Below are positions 9,588-19,806 of a DNA stretch of 64,000 bases, one piece after another. The stretch covers positions 124,001-188,000 of the forward strand of contig NW_005179035.1 in the NCBI RefSeq assembly GCF_000350225.1. Reading direction: 5' to 3'. Position numbers and translations under genes: made by a program. Under the pieces are notes generated by a model that ran no database searches, was not told the origin of the DNA, and worked only from the letters and a program-made list of their open reading frames with translations. This DNA is from Chondrus crispus (taxonomy: Eukaryota > Rhodophyta > Florideophyceae > Gigartinales > Gigartinaceae). Positions within the stretch are counted from its first letter, which is position 1, and each line of letters begins with the position of its first letter.

Positions 9588-10382
9588 CCGTTCTTGAAGG
9601 ATGTCCGGATAACCTTCAACTCGCATCACCTTACCGAAGTGTAGTAGAACGTGCCGCGCTCGACCGGCTTCGGGTGGCGGGAGCTGCGACACGTCGTACT
9701 GTAGTTCGAGGCGTGCGAGACGCGACGAGTGCCGTGCACACGTGTTGTAAGAACCACAAAACAAGACAGAAGGGAGCTCGGTAGCTGGTTGGTAGAGGTT
9801 TTGGTAGAGCGGTGTGGGTTCGACACAACGATGCCACGAAAGGCAGATCGACGTCCTCGAAGTGGTAACTCGGCGCCGTGCGGAGGTGACGCCGTCACGG
9901 AGGACGAATCCCGGCGCTATGGGGAGCGCTCGTCGTGCGTTACCCCTGCGGTGGAGAACTTTTCGTTGTACTCGATGTATAAGAAAGGGAAGACGAAAAC
10001 GTAGTCAGGCGAAAGACTTAGGCACAAAACCAAGAGACAAAGGGGTCGGCCCTCGAGATGATGCCACTGCGTTGATCGATCATTCCCTCCAGTCCTTCCC
10101 CTTCCCTACTTTATTATATCTACTACTGTAGTCCCCGTTCTTACAGTGTCAGACTGTAACGGTACGACTACACGTCGGGCAGTAACGGTCCTGCACTTGG
10201 GCGCCAGCGAGGTACACCGGTATCATACATTAGACGGTATGATTCGAGTACAGTACGTACACGGACGCGAATTGCGCTGCCCAACTTACCGGGCGATAAG
10301 GTAATTACTTTTCGAATTGGGAATTAACCAATGCGGTCCTTGTCATACACCATCGGGTGTTCGAGTGCAGTATGTACACTAG
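9588..10382 (+). other. Leader between LTR 1 and gag
   Basis: About 800 bp with no supported gene. A classical primer-binding site starting with TGG is not visible next to the LTR. A tRNA-like patch lies at 9781-9830. The region probably is the untranslated leader of element B, but it could be host sequence if LTR 1 belongs only to element A. Confidence 0.4.
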
Positions 10383-11404
10383 TGGACACTTGGCGATATA
10401 CCACACGGAGGTGTTGCGGTACGAGTCCTCGCGCACTTCCTAGAGCGCGACGCGGAGCGCCTGTATACGAGTTATACAATGCGTGGCCTCCGCGCCGGCC
10501 AGCTACACGACGACGTGAGCTGGCCGGGGCTCGTGAACCAGTTCCTGAAACGCTACCTAACCGACGACGTGTTAGGTGAGGCGTACGACGCTGTCGCGAC
10601 GGCGCGACAGCAATCTCATGAAACGAAGAGCACGTTCGCGGACCGGCTCGAAACTGCCTCGTTCCGGTGCACGGCAGTGTTTTCCGAGCAGTCCCTCGCG
10701 CACTACTTCGTGCGGGGACTCGCTCCTGCGACCCGTGCCGCAGTCTCCGAGACTGTTCAGAGGCTCCCGAGCCGCCAGAAGACCGATCTTCCAACCATCC
10801 GCCGTATCGCTACGGCGGAAGGCACGACGTACCGCGCTCGGCGCGGTTTACCCCTGCCGGATTCGAAACCGGCAGGGAGGGCTGGCAGGACTACGAAGTC
10901 CGCCGCAACAAGTTCGCCCGCCTCGATCCTCCACATCGGGGAGGATGAGTGGCAGGCCGACCCTGTCCTCATTACGCAAGGAGCAGGACCCGTGGGGGGA
11001 CGACCCCCCTCACCGATGTCAACCGGAACGACATCGAGTTACGCGGCCGCCTTCGCGGCCACTCCAAGAGTGGCAAGGGGTACGGATCCCCGGGTCGCAG
11101 GGCTCGACATCTCGAGTCGAGATGCAGGAGCCGAAGCCCCTTGCGTACCCCTCCTCACCGATGAGCAGGCGCGTCACGCGGCGACCTTCGCCTCAACGGA
11201 TGGTAGCGCGTACGTGTGCTGTCTATGCCGTACGTACGGACACGCCATGTACGCGTGCCCGTTCCTGTCTCCGGAACAACGGATGTTCACGGCGTACAGG
11301 AACTACCGCTACCAGATGAGACGCGCCCCGGAGCGCTTAATCTCCTCCGGCAGTCGGTCGGCGAGGGCCGTCCCCCGCGTCAAGGTTTCCCGAATCGTTC
11401 GGGT
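10383..11404 (+). pseudogene. Ty3 gag, copy B, 5' part (capsid and zinc knuckle)
   Basis: The frame is open from just after a TAG (10380-10382). The first ATG in the clearly conserved part is 10479, but homology appears to begin earlier (VRVLAHFLERDAERL upstream). The region has the helical character of a retrotransposon capsid (FLKRYLTDDVLGEAYDAV, FADRL, FVRGLAPATRAAV) and then a CCHC zinc knuckle, C-x2-C-x4-H-x4-C, near 11210-11256. Gag packages the element RNA. The frame is cut at 11404 by the CACTA-like insertion, and the gag frame resumes at 17519-17521. Confidence 0.8.
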
Positions 11405-11589
11405 CACTACGTAGTCAGAATACACAGGATCACTGAAAATCAGTGGTCCCCACCATCGTATTTGTACATTATTTTTGACCCCAAATATTTATATTCTGAT
11501 TCAACATAACATTCGTATCAATTTCCAACCTTGTTTTCGTGCTTTACTTTTGCGTACCACTGATTAACATTATAATTTCTGATGAGCTT

Positions 11590-11684
11590 CATAAACGTTG
11601 CTGCGCCACGTGGTCAGAACGCTGCTCTGGAATAGTATAAACGTTGCTGCGCAACGTCGTCAGAACGCTGCTGTGAACAGCCAC
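11590..11684 (+). repeat. Subterminal direct repeat (two units of about 46-50 bp)
   Basis: Two adjacent units share ATAAACGTTGCTGCGC and GTCAGAACGCTGCT. Subterminal short repeats that bind transposase are typical of CACTA elements and fit the location 190 bp inside the left end. Confidence 0.6.
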
Positions 11685-13623
11685 CCCTACCGAGAAGAAC
11701 AGACTAATATGTTGTGTTCTCCTGTACTAATTTCGAGTTAATGGAAATTGGTTAGAAGGGTAAAGCCTCTATACATTACGTTGAATTTAAAGTGCCAAAT
11801 GTTGTGCTCAAGACAAGATCCGATCTCAGATGTGCTGCATGTGCCGCATAGTTATAGGGCAGTCTCTGGTGCGGTGGCAACGGCTCGAGCGTCGACGGCG
11901 GGCGCGGCAGGTGCCGCTGAGATGACGGCCGCCGCGGCGATGCGCCCGACCATGCCCGTGCGCGAGACGCGTGTGGCCGTGGGCGCCTCGTAGGCGGGGC
12001 CGTCGGCCGGGGCGACGGGCATGGGTGGCTGCGGCGTGATGTGCCGGCCGCGGCGGGAGTTAGAGGGGCGGTGGGATCGGCAGGGGCGGCGGCTGCGGCC
12101 GGGTCGTGCATGGTGTAGACGGGTCGGTGGCCGCGCTGGGAGGCGGCGGTGGACATCGGGAGGGTTTGGGGGTAAGGGGGGACAGAAAACAAAGGGGAGG
12201 TGGTATGGTTTTCGGTAGGCGTCTGGGTTTGGGGGGCGGGGGAAGGCAAAGGAAGGGGATCCGTAACGCGTAGAGGGGAGGGGTGGGTGCAACTGGATGG
12301 ATGCAAAAGGGGTAAATCTACAGTGCCGTAGACGGCGCGCAGGATCCAGCGCGTGCGCGTGGGGAGGGACAGGGCCCGTTTTTGGCGCAGAAGAGCGCAT
12401 GTGGCACGGCACGCGTGAAAACGCGTCTCCTTGGGAGATGCTCCCGCCCGTTCTATGACGCATCCCCACCTCCATCTCTCTTCACCCCATTCCAACTGCC
12501 CACACCAACCAACAAAGTCCTCCCCGCCTCCTTTAATGAAAACCCTCTCTATCTCCCTCATCTCTCTCTAGCTAGCCCAGGCGTCGCTTCATCGTCGCCG
12601 TCTGCTCTCGCGACATTACTATCCCAATATTCTTCCGCCCTTTCCACCGCACCACCCTTTCCAACACCTCTTCTTTCCAGTCCACTTCTCAAACTAGCTC
12701 CCTCAACTCTACGCACTCGATAATATCAAAGCCCAGCGCCGCCTCCTCCACATTCCGCGTCTGCGCCACTTTAATAGTCATAACTTCCGAAGCAGCTCCA
12801 GTCCCTCGTATATTACACGGAACGGACACGTCGTGTATGTGCTTATCCCTACAGTCTTCGATGTACCTTGGCTTTCGCCTTTTAAAAAGCGACTCTACAC
12901 TCTTCTTGCGCCTGCGCTGCGCCGCGGAACTTACTAGCTACGAGGGGCTTCCAAGGGTGGGGGGGCTGGGCGAGGAATTGAACTCGCGACCAAAAGAAAA
13001 GGGCAGCAGGGGAGTGGTAACGAAGCACATCACCCCTGCGAAGCCCTTTTCTCCGTCGCCCCGCCTTTGCATGCGGCGACTACCGACCTTACTGGCGGTC
13101 GCCAGTAGTAAATTTCCAGCCCTTTTATACCCGACACCCGACACTTGAACGTGATACTCGACACTTAAACGTGTACACGTAGAGCTGCAAACGCATAATT
13201 CCCCACAGCTCCCCTTAGTGAAGATCCATGCCACCGACCCGTAGTCTTCAGATCCCGCCCCTCCTACTACAGCCCTACAGCCCTCTTCCGCAACGTGCCC
13301 CACTTTCCATTGCAGCCCTCTTCACCAACGTGCCCGGCTGCAAGCACCCGATGCTTCCTTAACGGGGGATCTTCCTCAATCGCATCGCTCTTTGCGCTGA
13401 CAAAACGTCACTTGCGGACGGAAAAGTCGACCTAGTACTACCGCTCGGCAGACTCGTACGCGATGCCATAAAAGCGCTTGTTCTTAAATGTGAGGACATT
13501 GTAGACATTGTACAGGACTCCCTCGTGGTAGATGTTATCAACTTCGGGCGCTAGTTCAGGGGAAGACGGGGCCTCTGGTTCCATCGGAAGGATGGGGTTC
13601 CGGAGATCCTTCTCCTGGTAAAT
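11685..13623. other. Left interior of the CACTA-like element
   Basis: A Pro/Ala-coding, GC-rich stretch on the minus strand (about 12480-11776) looks like a promoter and first exon picked up from a host gene, but I cannot identify it. Two short minus frames overlap it, so the true reading is unclear. Around 12950-13010 there is a faint tRNA-like T-arm. The rest shows nothing I can support. Confidence 0.35.
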
Positions 13624-14769
13624 TTACCAGATGGAAAACGGTGGGGGTACAGAAAACGACGAAGACAAGCCAATAAGAATGCATGACGCGTGCAAATCAT
13701 TTGTCATATTTTCAAAAATGATCTGCATGCATGACCGAAAAGTTTTGACGGCGTGAAGGGCAGCCGGTGTGTCCGCCGCGGTGGCACGTGCGCAAATGAA
13801 CATGGATTTTTCTGAATCATTGTCAGCCAAAGTCCCCCCTAGCAGCCGAAAGGCGCTCTGGTCAGACACTTCCATGCGCCTCATTTTTCTTCCCTTCACC
13901 ATGAAGTACTGTAGATCAGAGACACTTGTGAAACCGATGCATTTACCAAGACACCCGAGAGAATCAAACAATATCGTTATTGTTTCTATGTCGGAGCGGG
14001 GAGACTGTGTTTCCTCGTAGGTTGGGTAAAATGTTGCCGTGGGAGTCCGCATTCTGACCACGCGGCATATTTGTTCCATTTCAGCAAGAGTGCAGTCCGT
14101 ATCTGCCCGTAAAGCTCTTGTGAAGCACATACCAATATGTCTTCCTTCCTGTGCGACGACATCCGTGACTGCAGTTCGAATTCTTGGAAGTTGAATAGCT
14201 CTCTGGCATGCATTTGCCATTCTTTGCCTTAGGAATCCAAAAGCCCGGTCAGAAATGACATCACTTTCGGTCTTATACCGCAGTAATCTGGAATAAATGC
14301 CGCTTTGAGCACTCAGAAGCCTTTGAATGTCATCCACTCTCAGTTCCAGAGATGCTACACGAGATGCAGTTCTGGTATGATCACATAGACTAGTAAAGCA
14401 GTTCCGCTTCGTGCAGGAGGCCTCGAGGGCGCTGTAATCATCGTCCGAACTCGAGATTCCATCATCACACTCGGAGAAATCTCGTTTGTAATACCGCCAT
14501 TGTTGCATGCACAGTAGCGTTCCGTCATCTTGCTTATGCTGCAATTTGTTTTTCATGAAGCGTGCGCTCACACCAGATTCACCCATGCCGTAGCCTGCAT
14601 CATACTGCACGAGGGCAACGAACTCGCCTCTTCGCTTCCCAACTCCACTCACTTTCCCCCTCCACCAAACGTCCTTTTTGTTTTTCTGACCTTTCCTCCT
14701 TCCACTCTCCACAGTAACGTCAAGAATCCAGAGAACTTCAATGGAGTCCCCTTCCCTTAGCTCGCGCAT
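13624..14769 (-). CDS. Hypothetical 381-aa protein with Tudor/Agenet-like N-terminus
   Basis: Single uninterrupted ORF from ATG 14769. Residues about 5-75 (GDSIEVLWILDV...KDVWWRGKVSGV...FVALVQYDAGYG) have the strand pattern of a Tudor/Agenet/PWWP-type chromatin-reader barrel, with the typical VWWRGKV segment. Residues about 100-140 are acidic and Ser-rich, and a possible coiled coil follows. The C-terminal 200 residues are globular and unrecognised. The ORF is intact although the retrotransposon around it is decayed, which hints at a younger insertion or a selected gene. It lies alone on the minus strand of the CACTA-like insert. It could be an accessory transposon protein or a captured host gene. 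Confidence 0.6.
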   Translation of the reverse strand: MRELREGDSIEVLWILDVTVESGRRKGQKNKKDVWWRGKVSGVGKRRGEFVALVQYDAGYGMGESGVSARFMKNKLQHKQDDGTLLCMQQWRYYKRDFSECDDGISSSDDDYSALEASCTKRNCFTSLCDHTRTASRVASLELRVDDIQRLLSAQSGIYSRLLRYKTESDVISDRAFGFLRQRMANACQRAIQLPRIRTAVTDVVAQEGRHIGMCFTRALRADTDCTLAEMEQICRVVRMRTPTATFYPTYEETQSPRSDIETITILFDSLGCLGKCIGFTSVSDLQYFMVKGRKMRRMEVSDQSAFRLLGGTLADNDSEKSMFICARATAADTPAALHAVKTFRSCMQIIFENMTNDLHASCILIGLSSSFSVPPPFSIW

Positions 14770-15746
14770 TCCAGTTATTGATTATGACCGTGCAGAAACC
14801 CCCAAATCGCCCCGTCAGATTCTCCGCTGATAAGCAAGTGTAGAAGAAGCAACCAGTATCCGTGTAGATTTCCAAATGGAAGAAACAAAAGCAGATCTGT
14901 GTGTATTCCCTGATAGGTACCGAAGAGAAGGAAACTTGGATCGATGGAGAGGGATATGTGGTGGTGGCAGTGGCGAAATCAGAGATCTGGGAATCTTGGC
15001 TATCGACAGAAGCAGAAACACGGAAAGTAAAATGGGAGAAATATTCAGGTCAAAAAAATCAAAAATCCGAGCGTCCAAGCGCAACGGGCTGATAGAAAAA
15101 GGCCGTGGTCGGGATACAGGTAGAACGCATGGACTACCACTACGTGAGGTTTGGAGCTGATACCGTTTCAACAACATGCGCAACCGGAAATTTGTGACAT
15201 GCGGGCATGTGTAATACGTGTCACTACATCTACTCGGAGTGCACTGTACACGACGCCGGGGGTGAGGGCAAACGTCGATCTCCCACCCACCGTATGGCAA
15301 GTGCTCACTCGCACCGTCGTAGCACCACTTCCGTCCTCATCGCTTCCTTGTCTCAAGCATCATCGAATCCTTGCATGATGGACTTACTGGAAAGTCGGGC
15401 GAGTATTTCTCAGCTCTATCACACTATTCACTCGTTTTGCCTCCAATTTTCCATTCCGCCTCCCACTTTCATCTCTATCGCAATCGAAACCCGGTCTTTG
15501 CAGTCCTTGTAGCGACCTCCTCTCTCCCAAAGACTGCTCGCCATGAGCGCTGCTTTTATGCTGGCCATACCCCCTGTCCCCTCTCTTTAGCCGCCCCCAC
15601 CATAGAAGGGCACCGCCACTTGGTCAAGCGTCCTCGTCCTAACTAATCCTAGAGCCGCATATGCCGGATTCAAGTCCTGACATTTTGGATTGCGTTCTCA
15701 CTTTTTTTGTACTCATTGCGAACCAAACTACGAGTTGCCCTGAGTC
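14770..15746. other. Spacer in CACTA-like element
   Basis: No supported gene. The right part (about 15370-15740), with pyrimidine-rich blocks and short plus-strand frames, may be captured upstream sequence of the DEG-like fragment that follows. Confidence 0.35.
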
Positions 15747-16133
15747 ATGACACCGCAGCCACAATCAACGTCTTCGGCCTTTGTCATTCATGGACGTCGC
15801 ATTCTGACAAACACGCGCTCCGTCGACCATTACACTTCAGTCGTAGTAACAAAACGATACAGTGACACAAAGGCCCCGGCAAGGGTTGTCACCATCGGCA
15901 ATGAGTGCGATATAGCTCAATTGTACGTTGAAAGCGAGGACTTCTGGGAAGATTTAGAAGATCAAGTCGGCATGGATAATACAAAACATGCCTTCCTTCA
16001 ACCCGGCTCTTTGCCGCAGCTCCAAGATTCAGTTCTCGTTATAGGCTACGGGAATCAAATCAGCCGTGTCGAAAAGCAAAACTATGTGCATTGCTCAAGT
16101 CGAGCGCCAGAGAGCCTAGCTTGTCTGAAGTAG
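15747..16133 (+). pseudogene. DEG/HtrA-type serine protease fragment, catalytic His lost
   Basis: The frame reads SAFVIHGRRILTNTRSVDHYTSVVVTKR, then ECDIAQLYVESEDFWED, then LPQLQDSVLVIGYGNQISRVEKQNYVH. This matches the N-terminal protease half of plant/algal DEG9-type proteases (GSGFVI...ILTNAHVV, ECDLA, AVVGYP...VSRVE, YVHG). The catalytic His of the usual NAHVV motif is replaced by Arg (NTRSV); the Asp of ECDIA remains. The frame ends before the catalytic Ser (GNSGGP), so this is a captured, non-functional fragment inside the transposon. Confidence 0.75.
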
Positions 16134-17505
16134 TCATCGTTCTATTCGCTTTCGATTTTTTCAGGTTTCCCTTTGTGCTTGGTGGTGGCCATGTCTCTAT
16201 TTCCTTTGGGGACCATTTTGGATGTTTGCCAATAACATGTTCCCGTCTTTTAATCGAGGAAACAGTGGCGCAGAGAGAAGCGGGAGGGGGAGAGGGTTGC
16301 GAGGATGTCGGCGAGGAGGATGCCGTCGGTCTGGAAGTGCATGAGCTTGTCGACTGCAGTCGACGCGATGAGGGAGGGGAAGGCGGATGTGAGCGTGATA
16401 ATGAGAAGTGGGACTCTGTGTGGATGCGGGCGGCATCGCGACGGTTGTGGGGGAGGGCGGCAGCCTCGCTGACTGTGAGGGTTGAAAGGGGGTCATCGGA
16501 ATGGGAAAGGGGCGAGGTGGTGATTTAGAGGGTCTCGGGGCGCGGTTTGAGGCATTCGCCGAGTGGTTGGAGGGTCTGCATGAACTGCCCGGAGGGCAGC
16601 TTCGGTGAGGGTGGTGGCGGGGGTCAGGTTGTGCAGAGAGGAGGGGCGGGATGAACGCGTACGCAAGACGGGTGTGGGCAGGAGATGGGTCCCGCTGGGA
16701 GCAAGGTATCTGCGGTAGGCAGGGCCCCTTCGTAATGTTTCTGGCGAGGCTGGGTGAGGCACAGTTTACAAAGATCGTTGAACTGGGTTAGAAATGGTGG
16801 GGTATTGGGACTGGATGAGTTGTTTACAAGCCCCAGAACGATTTATGGTAATGTGGTCATTCAGTAAAATTAGTCACACTCACCGCTACTAAAGTCGCCG
16901 AGAACTCCGCAGTATCAAATGAATGAAACAGCACCACGACCTCACTGAAAAGGTACGACACTAAAAACTGAAGCAATAAAGTAATCAATCTGAATCATGA
17001 GCACTAAGTGCCCTGGATGTCCATTCAGACTGCCTGGCTACGTTTAAGAATTAATAATGCACATTGTTTGGATGACAACTTTGCCATTTCGCATCATTAT
17101 TGGGTCTTAATGGTACAATGGACAGCTTCAGTTCACTCAAATGTTCTCTGGTGCCATACAATCTATGACACAGTGCGCTCCAAGCGTCAACGCAGTGCAT
17201 CATGAAATCGATGACCAGACATTTCATAAGATAAGCTGGCTACGTGACATTTCGCATCACATCACAGAACATTCAATTGAACGCCTGATGCCAGAAATTT
17301 GCGTTTTTAAAAATATATATCTTACTCTGCTGCAATGACAAAAAGAGTGAGAAAATACCACTCTTATTGAGAATCCCCAAAATTTTAGGATTGATTTTGG
17401 AATCATTCCGACCACTATGATAATCGCCAGCATTACTGAATCATTGTTCCAAAGTCAGCATCATAGGCGATGCATACTATTATATTAGTAACAAAATTGA
17501 CTATA
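16134..17505. other. Right interior of CACTA-like element
   Basis: About 16200-16760 is GC-rich and codes for Pro/Ser/Arg-rich peptides in two minus frames, probably another captured fragment I cannot name. From 16800 to 17505 the DNA is AT-rich. The phrase CTGGCTACGT followed by CATTTCGCATCA recurs near 17033-17095 and 17230-17260, possibly right subterminal repeats. No gene supported. Confidence 0.35.
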
Positions 17506-17518
17506 TGACTTACCAGTG

Positions 17519-18376
17519 GTAGGGGCACACGCTTCGCCCCACGCGGAGGCGGGTATCGTCGTAACGAACTCGATCGTCGTGATCGACCGGATTTCCGCCC
17601 ATCGGACACAAGGTATCCCCGTCAAGAAGGGAGAGGGGACCGAGACCGTTCTCGGGTACCCCAACAGGTACAAAACGCGATCATGTACCTGCAAGATTGG
17701 GTAGAGGATCCGTATCCTCTACCCACGGAGGGGCGCGAAGGAGACCCGACTCGCCTCGTCCCTCATATCATGCGACGACCGGACGTCCCAGGTCAAAGTC
17801 AAGAAGTACGCGAATACTTCGCTGATGACGCGCGGCCGCAGTGGGGGGGGTCGTCCCGACCCACGCGGCCGAGGACCCGAAGGAGACCTGGCCACCGATG
17901 GCCAGGAAGGTAGCTCAGATAGCACCGGTAGTTCGAATAAAAGGGTAGGGACGGTTACGTACACGCGGTCGCGTGAGCCGACTTATCCCTACGAACTAGA
18001 CCGGACCCCGCGTGCTCGCCAAGGACACGGGGGGTATTGTCTGATAATACATCCACCGCTTCCGGAAGGGAGCACGGGAACTCCTGCGACGCCAATGCAG
18101 GAGGACGCGAGCGTCGAGGCCTCCGTCAGCCCGACGCTGGAGGAGAGCACCACCGGGACACCGTCAGCCCCGGTAATAGTGAGCGAACGCGATGGAATTA
18201 ATGCAGACCGGAAGGAGCACGTCGATCTCCTAGCTTCCGTGAGCCAAGGCCCGCCGACGAACGGTCCTCCTCGTATGGACCGGAGCACACGAGGGGGCGT
18301 CACCGAGCCGCTGACGCCCCAAGAAACGCGTAGAAGGAAGCGCAAGAGGGGTCAACACCGAAAGCGAAAGCCCCGA
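17519..18376 (+). pseudogene. Ty3 gag/pol linker, copy B, 3' part
   Basis: Starts in the frame left by gag part 1 (VGAHASPHAEAG...), then shifts frame twice: near 17680-17700 and at the G run near 17845. The last frame (17825-18376) is Ser/Thr/Pro-rich and ends in a basic tail (RRRKRKRGQHRKRKPR) equivalent to copy A's RRKRKRGQRR at about 65-95. It is cut at 18376 by the 16-kb insertion; the continuation (RNDLTDKVAPK) is at 34442. Confidence 0.75.
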
Positions 18377-18406
18377 ACAGCAGTTGGCTCTTAAAAGGAC
18401 TATTCC
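18377..18406 (+). repeat. Left terminal inverted repeat of 16-kb element
   Basis: ACAGCAGTTGGCTCTTAAAA and onward; about 22 of 30 bases match the reverse complement of 34406-34435. The shared core is TTGG...TTAAAA...TTCC. Confidence 0.55.
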
Positions 18407-18699
18407 GGAATAAAAAGATTTCTGAGGGGGGCATTTGTCCCAAAAATAAGGCTGAATTATTTAAACACCGAGCAGTTGATTGATAACCTAAAATTGTTTA
18501 AATGCTTAGCTTACTGTAGTCTTCGCCGCATGCAGTCTAGTTACGGCGTGATGACCCAACCTTTAAAGTTTTCTGCGCGATGGTCAGACCTTTTACGGGA
18601 GAGGTTTGGGGCCGTAGAATGAGTGGATTGCTAGAGTGTGGAGAGGAGGAGGCGTTCGAAACAACCGGAAATATTCTAGTCGAGAAACGCGACGAAACT

Positions 18700-19245
18700 T
18701 GGGATGACTCATTAAGCTCCCATGATCTCATTGCGATAAGGGACGCGCTTGAATTGGCCGGTCTGTTGTTGAAACGAATTGAGGACAGCACACCTACCAC
18801 CTTCTTGTCGCAGAAAGAGATTGCATATAGCTGGCATTTCAGAGATGCCAGCTATATGCAATCTCGCAGTCAGTCGAGAACATGATGCTCGGCAAGCGCT
18901 CGAGGAGGTGCTACACGGCAGTCCGATGGAGGTCTTGATGGGGCAAAAACTCCTTTACGTTCGACCGCGAGGGGTGCACAAAGGAGCAGCAGTGGCTGAA
19001 GTGTTGAGACGCTTCGATGTCGAGGGTGAGGCGCCGGACTCGGTTTGCTCTATTGGTGACGACCGAACCGATGAAGACATGTTTAAATAAATATATTGCA
19101 ATACTGACGGGAAGAATATTAGTGTTCACACATGTACAGTTGAACAGAAGAGCACTTCAGCCAATTATTACGTACAGCATGTTGATGAAGTGCGTGACTA
19201 GTTGGAAAGGCTCACACAAGTAGATGTAAACTCGCCTTGATGGGG
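18700..19245 (+). pseudogene. Trehalose-6-phosphate synthase (class II) C-terminal fragment, left copy
   Basis: Reads IAYSWHFRDA, then after a frameshift near 18875 ALEEVLHGSPMEVLMGQKLLYVRPRGVHKGAAV and SIGDDRTDEDMF. After an in-frame TAA it continues VHTCTVEQKSTSANYYVQHVDEV. These are the HAD phosphatase-like tail motifs of plant/algal TPS-TPP fusion proteins (RPRGVxKG, GDDRTDEDMF, CTVGQKPSxAxYY). Two stops and a frameshift make it dead. The palindrome at 18817-18865 lies within it. Confidence 0.85.
18817..18865. repeat. Perfect 21-bp hairpin in the TPS fragment
   Basis: Arms 18817-18837 and 18845-18865 are exact reverse complements around a 7-nt loop (TTCAGAG). The left arm encodes the conserved WHFRDA region. 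The right arm replaces the conserved residues that should follow. The right copy (about 34087-34135) has one mismatch. Confidence 0.9.
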
Positions 19246-19465
19246 CATAAAATATTTGTATAGGAAGAAGACATCGCATCTTCTCAGAACCTGTCGCTTA
19301 ATGTTTTAGTCTCGGCCTTGCCTCCCTCCTCTCACTCCGTCGTTTGCTCGTGCACACATTGTTCGGATCGTCTAGCCTGTTTGGCAGCCAACCGTTAACA
19401 GTTCGACCCCTTTCCACATCTACCAGAATGCGATGGCCTCCTGACCTCATCCGGTTCGCTTCTCA

Positions 19466-19806
19466 CTATGCAATCTTCATATCGCGTACTCGTTCAAACT
19501 TAACAAATTCGTAGTCTCTCAAAACTCCCTCTCGATCTAATGGCATAACAGTTGCCACAGGGCCATATGCCTCGAATGCATCCTGCAATGACTTCTCCAC
19601 CATGGTAAAGAGCAGATTGGCAGCAAAGAGCGTGCAATACGCACTTTTTGTCTTTGCAGAATCGTCGCTTTTCGGGTCCCACTGGTCTCCTCTCGTTTTT
19701 TAACGATTTCCAAGGCCTTCTTCAACGCGGCGTTCCGAACACGCCGCCTTCTTTGAGCAGGTGTTTCAAAAGGTGTCTTCGGCTTGCTCTCACTTTCATC
19801 AGCCAT
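19466..19806 (-). pseudogene. RRM-domain protein fragment, left copy
   Basis: From ATG 19806 the frame reads MADESESKPKTPFETPAQRR then a Lys/Arg-rich helix (NAALKKALEIVKKREE). One frame over lie the RRM signatures: RNP2-like CTLFAANL, then DAFEAYGPVATVMPLDREG and RNP1-like RDYEFVKFE, ending at TAG 19466-19468. An RRM binds single-stranded RNA. The fragment covers about two-thirds of one RRM and needs a frameshift, so it is a captured, broken piece. Confidence 0.7.

Larger units (their letters stand above)
11405..17518. mobile_element. CACTA-like DNA transposon insertion in gag (6.1 kb)
   Basis: The left end reads CACTACGTAGTCA. The right end, on the opposite strand, reads CACTGGTAAGTCA (10 of 13 alike). 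CACTA/EnSpm elements begin CACTA or CACTG. The flanks are ...CGGGT and GTAGGG, so the target duplication is 2-3 bp (GT or GGT). Removal gives CGG GTA GGG GCA, continuing gag in frame. The insert carries subterminal direct repeats, one intact 381-codon ORF (minus) and a DEG-protease fragment (plus). No recognisable CACTA transposase was found, so it may be non-autonomous. Confidence 0.6.

Noticed and set aside
9781-9830. tRNA-like patch (GTAGCTGGTTGGTAGAG and GGGTTCGACAC, similar to A and B boxes)
   Set aside because: Spacing between the boxes is about 9 nt too short, the T-stem does not pair and no acceptor stem is visible; at best a tRNA relic.
11776-12561. 261-codon minus ORF of Pro/Ala/Ser/Arg composition
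   Set aside because: Low-complexity, with a competing overlapping frame; kept only as a note in the spacer entry.
12940-13015. Minus-strand T-arm-like sequence (GCGAG TTCAATTC CTCGC)
   Set aside because: Loop has 8 nt instead of 7 and no D-arm or anticodon stem can be drawn upstream.
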